From Cryobacterium sp. MP_M3 (GTDB lineage: Bacteria; Actinomycetota; Actinomycetes; Actinomycetales; Microbacteriaceae), in assembly GCF_015752155.1 (NCBI RefSeq), contig NZ_JADOVI010000005.1, positions 174,369 through 238,368 of the forward strand: 64,000 nucleotides of DNA. Reading direction: 5' to 3'. Below are positions 1-9,204 of the stretch, piece after piece. The stretch's first letter is position 1, and the number at the start of each line of letters is the position of its first letter. The notes under the pieces were generated by a model. It made no database searches and was not told the origin of the DNA. It saw only the letters and a program-made list of their open reading frames with translations. A program made the translations under genes and the position numbers.

Positions 1-178
1 TCTGGACCACATCGGAGATGGTGCGTGTGACGCCGCTGATCGTCGCTCGGCCCTGGCTGTGCACCCCGCAGTCGACGAGCATCCGCCATGCCTTGGCACC
101 GCGCGTGATCGTGATCATGAAACAGTCACCGAAGCCGACGTTGTACATCCGTACCGTGACAGACGTCTGGTCAGGCAT
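1..178 (-). CDS. MBL-fold metallohydrolase, N-terminal part (runs off window)
   Basis: Only the first 59 codons lie in the window; the reading frame stays open to base 1. The start ATG (176-178) overlaps the stop of the upstream metallopeptidase gene by 8 bases, so the two are probably translated together. The N-terminus carries a YNVGFGDCF segment followed by a MLVDCGV strand, which matches the first beta-strands of MBL-fold hydrolases of the ComEC/Rec2-like branch. The metal-binding HxHxDH motif would lie outside the window, so the assignment rests on the N-terminal pattern alone. Confidence 0.6.
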   Translation of the reverse strand, partial: MPDQTSVTVRMYNVGFGDCFMITITRGAKAWRMLVDCGVHSQGRATISGVTRTISDVVQ

Positions 179-2207
179 GGGGACCTGCTTTCGGCGTCGG
201 GTTCGCCTCTGCAGCGTGCAGCGCCGCAAAGGTCATGCGCAGTAGCGATGGTTGGTCGGTCCAGGCCGCCAGCGCATCCGCCGACGTCACGTGGTCGCTC
301 CACGCCTCCAGCGTTTTCGCCCGCTTCGCGCCCATCTCCTGGCACGATTCCGCGAACGCGCGCACCGCATCCGGTTTCCCGGCGAATGTCTCCGGCTCCG
401 AAAGCGCACCAGGGTTCGTCAGCGGCAGCGGCTTGACCACGACATGCATCACCTGCCCGTCGACGCGCGCGATCACCGTCGTTCCTGCCCGGATTGCTAT
501 TCGTTTGCCTGCCGGCAACGACTGGTCCTCAAGCTCCAGGTGGCGTTGCGCGAACAAAGCCACCACGATCGGGCGTGGTTGCAGGTCGGCTGCTTGCGCG
601 AAAACCGCGTGCACCCCCACCAGCTCCAGGGCGAGGTCCGGATCCAGGCCGAGTTCGTGCGCGTGATACTTGCCCCACTCGATGAGCGCCACGGCCGTCG
701 CCGAATTCGATTTCGCCGCTCCCGACTTCGGCACCGTCACCGGATGCGCCGACACCGCAGGCCTCGCATGAGTGGAGGCCGGTGCCGGTGCATCCGGTTC
801 CTTCGACCCTTCGATCTCGGGGTCCCCGCTCGCGCCCGTGATCGATGTCGACGCCTCGCCGCCCAAATCGAGGTTCTGCGTCGCCTCCAGAATGAGGGGC
901 GCCATATCTACCCGGTGTGCCCCGCGGGTCAGGCTGAGTGTCGGATCGGCCGGCCCCGGCCACGCCAACGCTTCTTCCGCCAGCGAGGACACCGACGGTG
1001 GGTGGATCCCACGCCGCCTCAACGCCTCGACGAGGTTGGTCCGCAAGCGCATCGCATCATCCGGGAAGAGCGCCCGGTCGGCCGTCACGATCCCACGGAC
1101 CACATCCCCGAACGTCACGTCGACCACCGGCAGATATTCGAAGGCCCGCACGACCATCCCGAGCAGCCGGTCTGCGTTCCGGATAGCCTCTACCGTCACC
1201 CGTTTCACCAGGTCAGGTGGCAGCGCCCCCGGCGGCAATACCCCCGTTCCGCCCGTCGCCAACCGGCGAAGGTCGCCGATCTGCCTCAAGTAGGTGTCGA
1301 GGTAGGCGTCGAAAACCGCCGCCACGAAACACGCCCCGCGTGAGTGGGGCTCGGTCGCCGCCAGGAACGCGTCTGGAGTGCGCGGCGACCCGATGGCCGA
1401 CCGCAATGCCGCACCGCGTCCCGTCGACTCCCCGAATTCCAGCGCCAAGTTGAGCAATGCCGACCCCTCCTTCAGGTCCGTGCTCGAGTTGGCCACCGCC
1501 TCAGACACCACTTCGGGGAAAAGGAAGTGGTGGAACAGCGCCACCAGGTCGGCGAAGGCCTCGTGCCACGCGAAGACATCCGGATTCGACGCCTCTGAGA
1601 AGTACTTGCGGATGCGGTGGACTATCGCATGCGTCACTTCGTGAGCCACAACATCGACGCTCAAACACGTGAACATCACCTGTCCGGGCAGGTTCGATCC
1701 CGGATCGTGTTCGTCGGCCTTGTAGTAGCCGAAGAGCACCGCCCGCCGCGTCGGATCGAAGAACGCATTACGGCCTTCGAACGCGTGCGGCACGATCCGC
1801 AGCTCCCGCCCACCGCGCCAGCGGAACCGCCGTCCCCCGAACCGTTCGAACCGTTCGATCACGCTCATCGCCACCGCGTAGACGACCTGCTGGTGCGTGC
1901 GCGGATCGCTTTCGGACGGACGAAGCCCGCCCTGGGCCAGGATCGCCGGATCGTTCAGGTCGACCGGCCGGTACCAGACACCGTGGGCCGCGTCGTAGTC
2001 GACCACCTGCAGCAGCCCTCCCGAGGGCCCCGGCTCCAAATCCCGTTCGAAGGGAACGTCGACCGTCAAAAATCGGCCGCTCAGACGTGTCGACATCGGA
2101 TCGAACGCGTAGACCGGCAACGGCCGCCGAGCGGGCAGCCTCACCGGCGGATCATTCCGGAGTGCCGGGCGTGATCGCGGCTTGTCTCTGGGTTCTGCGT
2201 CACCCAT
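171..2207 (-). CDS. Gluzincin-type zinc metallopeptidase
   Basis: The protein has 678 aa from the ATG at 2207, which is preceded by a purine-rich Shine-Dalgarno (AAGGAAGAAGG); an in-frame upstream start is possible but has no such site. A HEVTH zinc motif sits at about residues 189-193 and a WHEAFADL segment about 24 residues later supplies the likely third ligand (E216), the arrangement of M4-like gluzincins. No signal peptide or membrane segment is visible, so it is probably cytoplasmic. The C-terminal third (from about residue 430) is Ala/Pro-rich and then ends in an unrecognised globular-looking region. It overlaps the MBL-fold gene downstream, suggesting a functional pair. Substrate unknown. 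Confidence 0.75.
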   Translation of the reverse strand: MGDAEPRDKPRSRPALRNDPPVRLPARRPLPVYAFDPMSTRLSGRFLTVDVPFERDLEPGPSGGLLQVVDYDAAHGVWYRPVDLNDPAILAQGGLRPSESDPRTHQQVVYAVAMSVIERFERFGGRRFRWRGGRELRIVPHAFEGRNAFFDPTRRAVLFGYYKADEHDPGSNLPGQVMFTCLSVDVVAHEVTHAIVHRIRKYFSEASNPDVFAWHEAFADLVALFHHFLFPEVVSEAVANSSTDLKEGSALLNLALEFGESTGRGAALRSAIGSPRTPDAFLAATEPHSRGACFVAAVFDAYLDTYLRQIGDLRRLATGGTGVLPPGALPPDLVKRVTVEAIRNADRLLGMVVRAFEYLPVVDVTFGDVVRGIVTADRALFPDDAMRLRTNLVEALRRRGIHPPSVSSLAEEALAWPGPADPTLSLTRGAHRVDMAPLILEATQNLDLGGEASTSITGASGDPEIEGSKEPDAPAPASTHARPAVSAHPVTVPKSGAAKSNSATAVALIEWGKYHAHELGLDPDLALELVGVHAVFAQAADLQPRPIVVALFAQRHLELEDQSLPAGKRIAIRAGTTVIARVDGQVMHVVVKPLPLTNPGALSEPETFAGKPDAVRAFAESCQEMGAKRAKTLEAWSDHVTSADALAAWTDQPSLLRMTFAALHAAEANPTPKAGPHA

Positions 2208-2458
2208 TAGTGCCTTCTTCCTTCGCCTCACCCTCCACGGTGAGTGCTGCGCACGAGATGCTGACTCGATCATCCCGCTCGTTGCACGGATTGGGAACCC
2301 TAGACGAGGCCCAACCACCCTCCGAATGTTGGATTGGCGCGCGACCGTTCCCGGCCCGCGATCACTTTCCTGTTCCCGGTAACCCTCGCGAGGCGTTTAG
2401 TGTTGATCCAACGGTGCGGACCCCATCTGGGGTCGCCGCGGCGAAACTCTCTGGGGGC

Positions 2459-4804
2459 ATGGCCATGGTGAGCAAGAATCCGAAGGTCGAGGAAGCCGAT
2501 GAGAGCGAACTCGAGGTCAGCAAACCCAAGGAGTGGGCTGCGGGAATCCCGGGCGTAACGCACTCCATGGTGCCGGCGATCGAGCACATGGGCGTCAACC
2601 GGACCCGCAAAACGGTGCTCGCCATGAACCAGAAAGACGGCTTCGACTGCCCCAGTTGCGCCTGGCCTGATCCGCACCACCGCAAAGCGTTTGAATTTTG
2701 CGAGGAGGGCGCCAAGGCCGTCACCTGGGAGGCGACTCCCGTCGTCATCGCCTCTGAATTCTGGGCTGAGCATTCCGTGAGCGACCTGCGGGCTCGCAGC
2801 GAGTACTGGCTGGGCATGCAGGGCCGGCTGACCGAGCCCGTCTATAAGCCCGCCGGCGAGGATTACTACCGCCCCATCACCTGGGACGAGGCCATCGAAC
2901 TGGTCGCCACCAGGCTCAACGCCTTGGGCTCTCCGGATGAAGCGGCCTTCTACACCAGCGGCCGCACGTCCAATGAGGCGGCGTTCCTGTACCAGTTGTT
3001 CGTGCGCGGTTATGGCACCAATAACTTGCCGGACTGTTCGAACATGTGCCACGAGTCCTCGGGCTGGGGCATGGGCCAAACCATTGGCGTCGGCAAGGCG
3101 ACGGTCACTTTCGACGATTTCGCGGCGGCGGACCTGATCATCTTGATGGGGCAGAACCCCGGCACGAATCATCCTCGCATGCTCAACGAACTGGAGGCCT
3201 GCAAGCGCAATGGCGGCTCCTTGGTCGCTGTCAATCCGCTGCCCGAGGCGGGGCTCAAACGGTACAAGAACCCGCAAAAGGTTCGCGGCGTCGCAGGAAA
3301 GGGCACCGAGCTGGCCGACCAGTTCCTGCAGATCCGGCTGGGCGGGGACATGGCCTTGCTGCAGGCGGTTTCCAAGCGGGTGCTCGACGCCGAGGCCAGG
3401 AACCCCGGCACTGTTCTTGACCACAAGTTCCTGGCGGAGCACTGCGAAGGCCTTGAGGAGCTGAAAGAGCACCTGGCTCAGCTCGACGAGCAGGAGGTGC
3501 TCGAAGCGACCGGATTGCGAAACGAGGAGATCGACGAACTCGCGCAGCGGTACCTGAAAGCGGACAAGGTCATCATCACGTGGGCCATGGGCATCACGCA
3601 GCAGAAGAAGGGGGTCGCCACCATCAAGGAGATCATCAACCTCCTGCTACTGCGGGGCAACATCGGCAAGCCCGGAGCCGGCGCCTCCCCCATCCGCGGC
3701 CACAGTAACGTGCAGGGCGATCGCACCATGGGCATCTGGGAGCAGATGCCGCCGGCATTCATGGACGCCCTCGGGAAGGAGTTCGACTTCGAACCGCCAC
3801 GGGAGCACGGTGCCGACGCCGTCGAAACGATCCGCCGGATGCAGGAAGGAAAGATCAAGTTCTTCCTGGCCCTCGGGGGCAACCTCGTGGCGGCGATCTC
3901 CGACACTGCCGCAGCGGAAGCGGCGATGGAACAGACCGACTTCACTGCCCAGATCTCCATCAAGCTCAACCGGTCCCACATCTCCACCGGGAAAGAAGCG
4001 CTCATCCTGCCCACCATGGGTCGAACTGAGATTGACATTCAGGAGACCGGCAAGCAGTTTGTCTCGGTCGAGGACACCGTGTGCGCCGTGCACGCATCCT
4101 GGGGCAGAGTGGAACCGGTAGCCCACACGCTGTTGTCAGAAGTGTCGATTCTCTCGCGGCTGGCCAAGGCGACTCTCGGGAACAAGGTCAACGCCGACTG
4201 GGACGGCTTTGAAAAGAACTACGACTTGATCCGCGACCATATTTCCCGGGTGGTGGCGGGGTGTGAAAACTACAACGAGCGGATCCGGCAGGACGGCGGC
4301 TTCATTCTGGAGAACGGCCCGCGGGACTCACGCACCTTCCACACGCCCACCGGCAAGGCAGTGTTGACGGCGAACGACCTTGAGGCGGTGGAACGCCCTA
4401 CCGGGACGCTGATCCTTCAGACCCTGCGCTCTCATGATCAGTTCAATACGACCATCTACGGCTTCAACGATCGATACCGGGGAATCAAGAAAGGCCGTCA
4501 CGTCATCATGGTCAACGCGGAGGACATCACCGAACTGGGTTTGGCCGACGGTCAACTGGTGGATGTCTACGGAGAGTACAAGGACGGCAAGGAGCGGGTA
4601 CTACGCGATTACCGCGTGGTCTCCTACCCGACGCCGCGCGGTTGCGCCGCTGCTTATTATCCGGAGGCGAACGTCCTCGTGCCGCTCGATCACGTTGCGG
4701 ATGGCAGCAACACGCCAGTCTCGAAGGCCGTCATCGTTCGACTGCGGCTGCCCAGGTCCGCCGAGACTGATACGGCTGGTGCGACGGCAACCGCTCCGGC
4801 GTAA
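2459..4804 (+). CDS. FdhF/YdeP family molybdopterin oxidoreductase
   Basis: Encodes 781 aa from ATG 2459 (another in-frame ATG at 2465); the frame is open further upstream but without family similarity. It resembles the FdhF/YdeP branch of formate dehydrogenase-like, bis-MGD enzymes: a CPSCAWPD motif at residues 64-71, an NMCHESSG segment near the expected molybdenum ligand region, a GNIGKPGAG-type cofactor-binding segment, and a C-terminal molybdopterin dinucleotide-binding domain with YGFNDRYRGI. The substrate of this family is not settled; members are linked to acid tolerance and redox metabolism. The neighbouring DUF6457 gene, often tied to molybdenum cofactor biosynthesis, supports a Mo enzyme. 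Confidence 0.88.
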   Translation: MAMVSKNPKVEEADESELEVSKPKEWAAGIPGVTHSMVPAIEHMGVNRTRKTVLAMNQKDGFDCPSCAWPDPHHRKAFEFCEEGAKAVTWEATPVVIASEFWAEHSVSDLRARSEYWLGMQGRLTEPVYKPAGEDYYRPITWDEAIELVATRLNALGSPDEAAFYTSGRTSNEAAFLYQLFVRGYGTNNLPDCSNMCHESSGWGMGQTIGVGKATVTFDDFAAADLIILMGQNPGTNHPRMLNELEACKRNGGSLVAVNPLPEAGLKRYKNPQKVRGVAGKGTELADQFLQIRLGGDMALLQAVSKRVLDAEARNPGTVLDHKFLAEHCEGLEELKEHLAQLDEQEVLEATGLRNEEIDELAQRYLKADKVIITWAMGITQQKKGVATIKEIINLLLLRGNIGKPGAGASPIRGHSNVQGDRTMGIWEQMPPAFMDALGKEFDFEPPREHGADAVETIRRMQEGKIKFFLALGGNLVAAISDTAAAEAAMEQTDFTAQISIKLNRSHISTGKEALILPTMGRTEIDIQETGKQFVSVEDTVCAVHASWGRVEPVAHTLLSEVSILSRLAKATLGNKVNADWDGFEKNYDLIRDHISRVVAGCENYNERIRQDGGFILENGPRDSRTFHTPTGKAVLTANDLEAVERPTGTLILQTLRSHDQFNTTIYGFNDRYRGIKKGRHVIMVNAEDITELGLADGQLVDVYGEYKDGKERVLRDYRVVSYPTPRGCAAAYYPEANVLVPLDHVADGSNTPVSKAVIVRLRLPRSAETDTAGATATAPA

Positions 4805-4833
4805 TCTTGGAAACCCAACAACGCCCGCCGATC

Positions 4834-5148
4834 TTACTGGGCTGAGTCGACCCAGCCCTTACTGTCGGGACCGTCGTGAGTACCGCCGCTGACCAGGCCA
4901 CGGGCCTTCTCTACCGCCGTGTGGACGGCGGACTGAACGTCCTTCTTGCCGCTGTTGGTTGCCTGTCCGGCTGCGAACCCCACGACAAAGGCGCTGATGG
5001 GCCCGGCGGAGGGCCTCACCGCCGTGGATTCCTCAGCCAACTGCAGGATCAACTGGCTATCGACTTCCAGGTCCAGGAGCTGCAGCGCCTGAGTCAGACG
5101 GCGACTCCATTGGGCCAGTGCGAGCTTTTCATCGGACGAATCGGTCAT
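4834..5148 (-). CDS. DUF6457 domain protein
   Basis: A 104-aa soluble, alpha-helical protein with a good GGGGAG ribosome binding site before ATG 5148. Its SAGPISAFVVGFAAG core and helical N-terminus match DUF6457, a short domain found alone or fused to MobA-type molybdenum cofactor guanylyltransferases. It converges on the FdhF/YdeP gene (30-base gap), and this proximity suggests a role in maturing or supplying cofactor to that enzyme. Exact biochemical role unknown; the cofactor link is established for the family only by context. Confidence 0.75.
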   Translation of the reverse strand: MTDSSDEKLALAQWSRRLTQALQLLDLEVDSQLILQLAEESTAVRPSAGPISAFVVGFAAGQATNSGKKDVQSAVHTAVEKARGLVSGGTHDGPDSKGWVDSAQ

Positions 5149-5289
5149 CGGTGCTCCCCAAACGGTGGTCCCCCGGAATACCCGGGAACGGCATCCGTCA
5201 AGACTGGCACCGTCGTCGGCTCAGCACAATGCGCGGCAACTACTCCCGGCGGGATTTACGGCTAGCTCGGCCCGAAGGCCCGAGCGCGG

Positions 5290-5937
5290 TCACAACACAC
5301 AGGTTCCCGGACGGGCGCTTGAAGGTCGCCAGGTATTCCCGGAACGGCTCAATCCCCCGCACCGTTCCCATTCCCGGCTTCTTTCCAGTTGGCGCAGTCC
5401 GCGATGTGCAGAATCCCAATCTTCATGAGTTGTCCCTGGGGCGTAATGGGCGAGCTGGGTGGCGAGGCCGCCGAGTGCAGAGATGATGTGATCCGGCTCC
5501 GCGAAGTAGCTGGGGTAGATCTCGTCTGCGCGGTTCAGCCATGCTGTGCGAAAGCCCGCCTGTGCGGCCCCGTGGATATCCCAGGGGTGCACGGCCACCA
5601 GTAGCAGATCGGCCGGCTGGACCCCGCAGACATCAGCGGCGTAGTCGTCGGCAGAACGCACCGGCTTCCATGCGGGGGCGTCTTCAACCGTGAGCAGTGA
5701 CTCGAACTCGCTCCGGAGACCGGCCCGGGCCAGGAGGGACTCGGCCACCTGCGCAGACCCGTTGGACAAGGTCACCAGGCGCAACCCCGCCTTCTTCAGA
5801 TCCCGAATGCCGTCGGCAATGTCCGGGTGCAGGCTGAGTGTGGCGAAGCCGTTCATCACGTGGTCCACGGCCTCGTCAAGGCTGCGGGTCAGCGCGACGT
5901 CGTGGAGGATCGCCCGCAGGATCTCGGAACCGATCAC
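5290..5937 (-). pseudogene. Haloacid dehalogenase type II, 5'-truncated
   Basis: From GTG 5937 the frame gives 215 aa covering HAD motif II (LVTLSNGS), motif III (AWKPVRSADDY) and the type II signature VAVHPWDIHGA. The N-terminal block with the nucleophilic Asp (DxxGT-like motif I) and the helical cap start is missing: the frame stays open upstream to 5985 without any HAD-like sequence. The last 40 or so residues also do not look like the family. Without the nucleophile it should be catalytically dead, so I call it a remnant of an L-2-haloacid dehalogenase-like gene. Confidence 0.65.
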
Positions 5938-6202
5938 GGCAAACTCGGCAGTTTGAGTTTGAGGTGCGATGGTGCATACGGGCGGAGGTGTTCGACGGCA
6001 TCAAGGTAGGCCTCACTGTAGGTCGGAAAGTGATGCAGCGTTCTGGTTGTGGACCGCGCCGGCAGTCTACGCAAGCGCGGTGATGTTCCCCGGGAAGCAC
6101 CACGAACGCGGCCCCGTCGGCTGGCCGAAGGCCAGCGGCTCACGCGGCCTGCACATGCATCGGATCTCGGCATCGGATCGGTCGTGCCGTAAAGTGCATC
6201 GC

Positions 6203-7816
6203 GTGCGCACTGATCCGAGTACCTGGTTCCTGAGCCGGGCCGAGCGCGGAAACCTGGCCACGGACGTGCATGCGGGTGGTGCCGGATCGTCGGCCTGGTC
6301 GGAGGGCAACCTCGTGGTGCCCCTGGTGCATGGCGCTACCTACTTCGCTCGGCTGCACGAGGAGCTGACGGCGTTGCAGGCGGGAGACCGTGTCTGGTTC
6401 ACCGACTGGCGTGGCGATGCCGACGAGCGGCTGCTGCCGGACGGGCCGTCAATCGGCGATCTGCTCGCTGGGCTGGCCCGCTCGGGAGTGGAAGTGCGCG
6501 GCCTCGTCTGGAGATCCCACGGGGAAAGCGTGTCGGCCCCGATGAGCGGCCGCTCCAACGAACGGCTGGGTCGCGAGATCAACGAGGCCGGCGGCGAGGT
6601 GCTGCTGGACCAGCGCGTGCGCTTCTTCGGCTCGCATCACCAGAAGTTCTTTGTCATCCGCCGTCGGGACGACCCGTCGCGGGACATCGCGTTCGTCGGC
6701 GGACTCGACCTTTGCCACGGCCGCCGGGACGACGCCGACCACGCGGGAGACCCGCAGGCGCTGGATATGGATCCCCGGTACGGCAAACGCCCGCCGTGGC
6801 ACGATGCCTCCCTCGAACTGCACGGCCCCGTGGTGGCAGACCTACTGGCGGTGTTCGCCGAGCGATGGAACGACCCTCACCCACTGGACCGGCGCACGCC
6901 CTACCGGATGCTGCTACAGCGTCTCGCCCGCATGCCCCGACACCCCAGGCCCCTGCCGGAATCCGCGCCGCCACCACCGCCGGCGGGCCCGCACGCCGTG
7001 CAGCTGCTGCGCACCTACGGTGTGAAGCGCCCACCGTTCCCGTTCGCGCCTGCCGGGGAGCGCAGCATTGCCCGCGCCTACGGGAAAGCCTTCGCCCGCG
7101 CACGCTCGCTGATCTACATCGAGGACCAGTACCTGTGGTCCACGGAAGTCGCAGCCGCTCTCGCGGCGGCCCTCACACGCAACCCCGAGTTGACCGTGAT
7201 CGTCGTCGTGCCCCGGTATCCCGACTCCGACGGGCGTCTCGCCGGGCCGGCAAGCCGGCTGGGCCAGTTGCGGGCACTCAGCATGCTCCGCCGCTCCGCG
7301 CCGGGCCGGGTCGGCGTTTTCGACCTCGAGAACGCCGCGGGCACTCCGATCTACGTGCACGCCAAGGTCTGCATCGTCGACGACACGTGGGTCACCTGCG
7401 GCTCGGACAACTTCAACCGCCGATCGTGGACCACCGACAGCGAACTCACGTGCGCAGTCATCGATACCACCACAGGCACCCCGGAAGCACCCGGCGCAGG
7501 GAACGGCCCCGATGCTTCCGGGCGCCTGGCCCGGGACCTCCGCCGGCAACTGTGGTCGGAGCACCTGGGCCTGGACCCGGACGATCCCGCCCTCGGCGAC
7601 CCCGCCGCCGCGCTCCGCCTGTGGAACACCACCGCCGACGGCCTCGACGACTGGCACGCAACCGGCCGCCGCGCGACCCGACCCGCGGGACGAGTGCGCC
7701 GCCACACTCCCGAACCGGTCACGCGCATCCAGCGGCTCTGGGCGATCCCGATCGGGCGCTTCGTCATGGACCCGGATGGCCGGCCCCGCCCGCTGCGAGG
7801 CACCGCGCGCTTTTAG
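6203..7816 (+). CDS. Phospholipase D-like protein
   Basis: A 537-aa protein with two HxK half-sites of the PLD superfamily: HHQKFFVI (H146/K148) followed by IAFVGGLD, and VHAKVCIVDD (H386/K388) followed by CGSDNFN. Both catalytic halves are intact, so phosphodiesterase or phosphatidyltransferase activity is plausible. The frame opens further upstream (ATG 6155), but family proteins begin close to the TDPSTWFLS segment, so the GTG at 6203 is preferred; no strong ribosome site supports either. No signal peptide is evident. It is transcribed away from the HAD remnant. Substrate unknown. Confidence 0.8.
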   Translation: MRTDPSTWFLSRAERGNLATDVHAGGAGSSAWSEGNLVVPLVHGATYFARLHEELTALQAGDRVWFTDWRGDADERLLPDGPSIGDLLAGLARSGVEVRGLVWRSHGESVSAPMSGRSNERLGREINEAGGEVLLDQRVRFFGSHHQKFFVIRRRDDPSRDIAFVGGLDLCHGRRDDADHAGDPQALDMDPRYGKRPPWHDASLELHGPVVADLLAVFAERWNDPHPLDRRTPYRMLLQRLARMPRHPRPLPESAPPPPPAGPHAVQLLRTYGVKRPPFPFAPAGERSIARAYGKAFARARSLIYIEDQYLWSTEVAAALAAALTRNPELTVIVVVPRYPDSDGRLAGPASRLGQLRALSMLRRSAPGRVGVFDLENAAGTPIYVHAKVCIVDDTWVTCGSDNFNRRSWTTDSELTCAVIDTTTGTPEAPGAGNGPDASGRLARDLRRQLWSEHLGLDPDDPALGDPAAALRLWNTTADGLDDWHATGRRATRPAGRVRRHTPEPVTRIQRLWAIPIGRFVMDPDGRPRPLRGTARF

Positions 7817-7895
7817 GCCGCGCAGTTCCAGGTCCGAAGGTTTCGCCCAGGCAGCGTCACCGGATCGCAAGTCCTGCAGCAGCTTGGGTTGCGTT

Positions 7896-8552
7896 CTAGG
7901 ACTCTGAGGGCACCAAGGGCAGTTCGGCTCCGTAATTCCAAGACATGATGGCCGGCTGCTCGCGGTAGAAGCTGAGCACGGAGACCGATCCAGCGTCCAG
8001 GGTGATTTGAGCACCGAATCGAGGGGCCATTCTCAGGTACACGGCTGTCAGAATACGCAGGAAATGGCCGTGCGCGATCAGGGCGACGTTTCCCTCCTCC
8101 ATCGCAGGCAGCACCCGCGTGAGCACCCGCGATGCGCGGGCGGCGACCTCCTCGACCGTCTCACCGGGCGTGTCACCACGAATCACGCCGTGGGTGAATG
8201 CGCTCCAGTTGTAGCCGAGCTCGCTGCGGATGTCGCGGGTCGTACGCCCCTCGTACCCGCCGTAGTCCCATTCGACGAGAAGCGGATCGACGTCGGCACA
8301 AAGGCCCGCGAGCTCAGCAGTCCGTCGCGCACGCTGCAGCGGTGAGGTCAGTACGAGCGAGAAATCGTAACCGGCCAGTAGACCACCCGCGCCGCGGGCA
8401 AGGTCCTCTCCCCGGGCAGTGAGCGGAACATCCGTGAGCCCAGTGTGTTTGCCATCCTTCGACCACTCCGTCTCCCCGTGGCGCAAGAGAATCAGTTTCC
8501 CTGACGGGTTATCCGGAGCGGGTTGGTTGGGCAGCGGATCGTTTGTGATCAT
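7896..8552 (-). CDS. Histidine phosphatase family protein
   Basis: A 218-aa member of the histidine phosphatase (phosphoglycerate mutase-like) superfamily. The RHGETEW motif (residues 24-30) contains the phospho-accepting His, the second catalytic His lies in ALIAHGHFLR, and VEWDYGGYEG is the conserved acidic segment. It resembles small-molecule phosphatases of actinobacteria rather than glycolytic mutases, which have longer inserts. It converges on the PLD-like gene. Substrate unknown. Confidence 0.85.
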   Translation of the reverse strand: MITNDPLPNQPAPDNPSGKLILLRHGETEWSKDGKHTGLTDVPLTARGEDLARGAGGLLAGYDFSLVLTSPLQRARRTAELAGLCADVDPLLVEWDYGGYEGRTTRDIRSELGYNWSAFTHGVIRGDTPGETVEEVAARASRVLTRVLPAMEEGNVALIAHGHFLRILTAVYLRMAPRFGAQITLDAGSVSVLSFYREQPAIMSWNYGAELPLVPSES

Positions 8553-8914
8553 AGGGCAACAGTAGTGTCGCGCCTCGGTTCCGATGGAAGTTCTTGATCA
8601 CCGAAAAGGGTTCAGAATCGTGCCAGGAAGTATCCACCGGAGTTGAAGGCCAACGGGTGCGTCTCCGCCCGCGCTTAGTCAGCGAGGGTCATCACCAGGC
8701 GAGGTTCTGCGCGGTAGCCAATCACGGCCAATTCAAGGAGACTGGAGGCGAGCCCGCGCCTCGAGGATTTCATCCGCGCCGCGGCGTCCTTCCGGGCGGT
8801 CTCCCGAAGAACCCGGGGTGCGGCCGGGCGGAACCGGCACGTCGCGGAGCAACAGGATTCAGATACACCTGGCCAAGACAACGATGAACGACCCGAGAAA
8901 AAGGATCATCCAAC
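8553..8914. other. Intergenic stretch without a recognisable gene
   Basis: About 360 bases between the histidine phosphatase start and the cupin remnant. Open frames here (for example the plus frame from 8594) have no family resemblance, and a minus frame ending near 8675 could be a decayed C-terminus, but I cannot name it. Confidence 0.4.
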
Positions 8915-9064
8915 ATGACTCGCAGTGACATCGGCCGCCACCCGGACTCCTTCGATCTGGAGACCGCCACCACCGAGAACACCAACTATCGAACCGTCGC
9001 CTGGACCGGCCGGTATTTGCAGGTCACCCTGATGTGCATCCCGGCCGGACGGGAATATCCATAA
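8915..9064 (+). pseudogene. Cupin protein, N-terminal fragment
   Basis: The 49-aa frame from ATG 8915 contains the start of a well-known actinobacterial cupin (MTRSDIGRHP... then YRTVAWTGRYLQVTLM), normally just over 100 aa and followed by the metal-binding histidine-rich barrel. Here it ends at TAA 9062 after an altered CIPAGREYP tail, and no remaining cupin sequence is found downstream, so all metal-binding residues are lost. An AAGGATCATCC segment precedes the ATG. Confidence 0.75.
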
Positions 9065-9204
9065 AACGGCCGCCGACGCCGGCGAGGACGAGAGCGCCGG
9101 CACGGACACTCCACCGGCGTGGACAAAGCAGCCGGCCACGTCCCACCCCGACCAGGCAGCAAGCGACCAATAGCAGAAGCGTTTGCTGAGGCGTCGGACT
9201 CGAT

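Noticed and set aside
252..1343. Long Arg-rich plus-strand frame opposite the metallopeptidase
   Set aside because: Composition is that of an antisense shadow in high-GC DNA, without motifs or a ribosome site.
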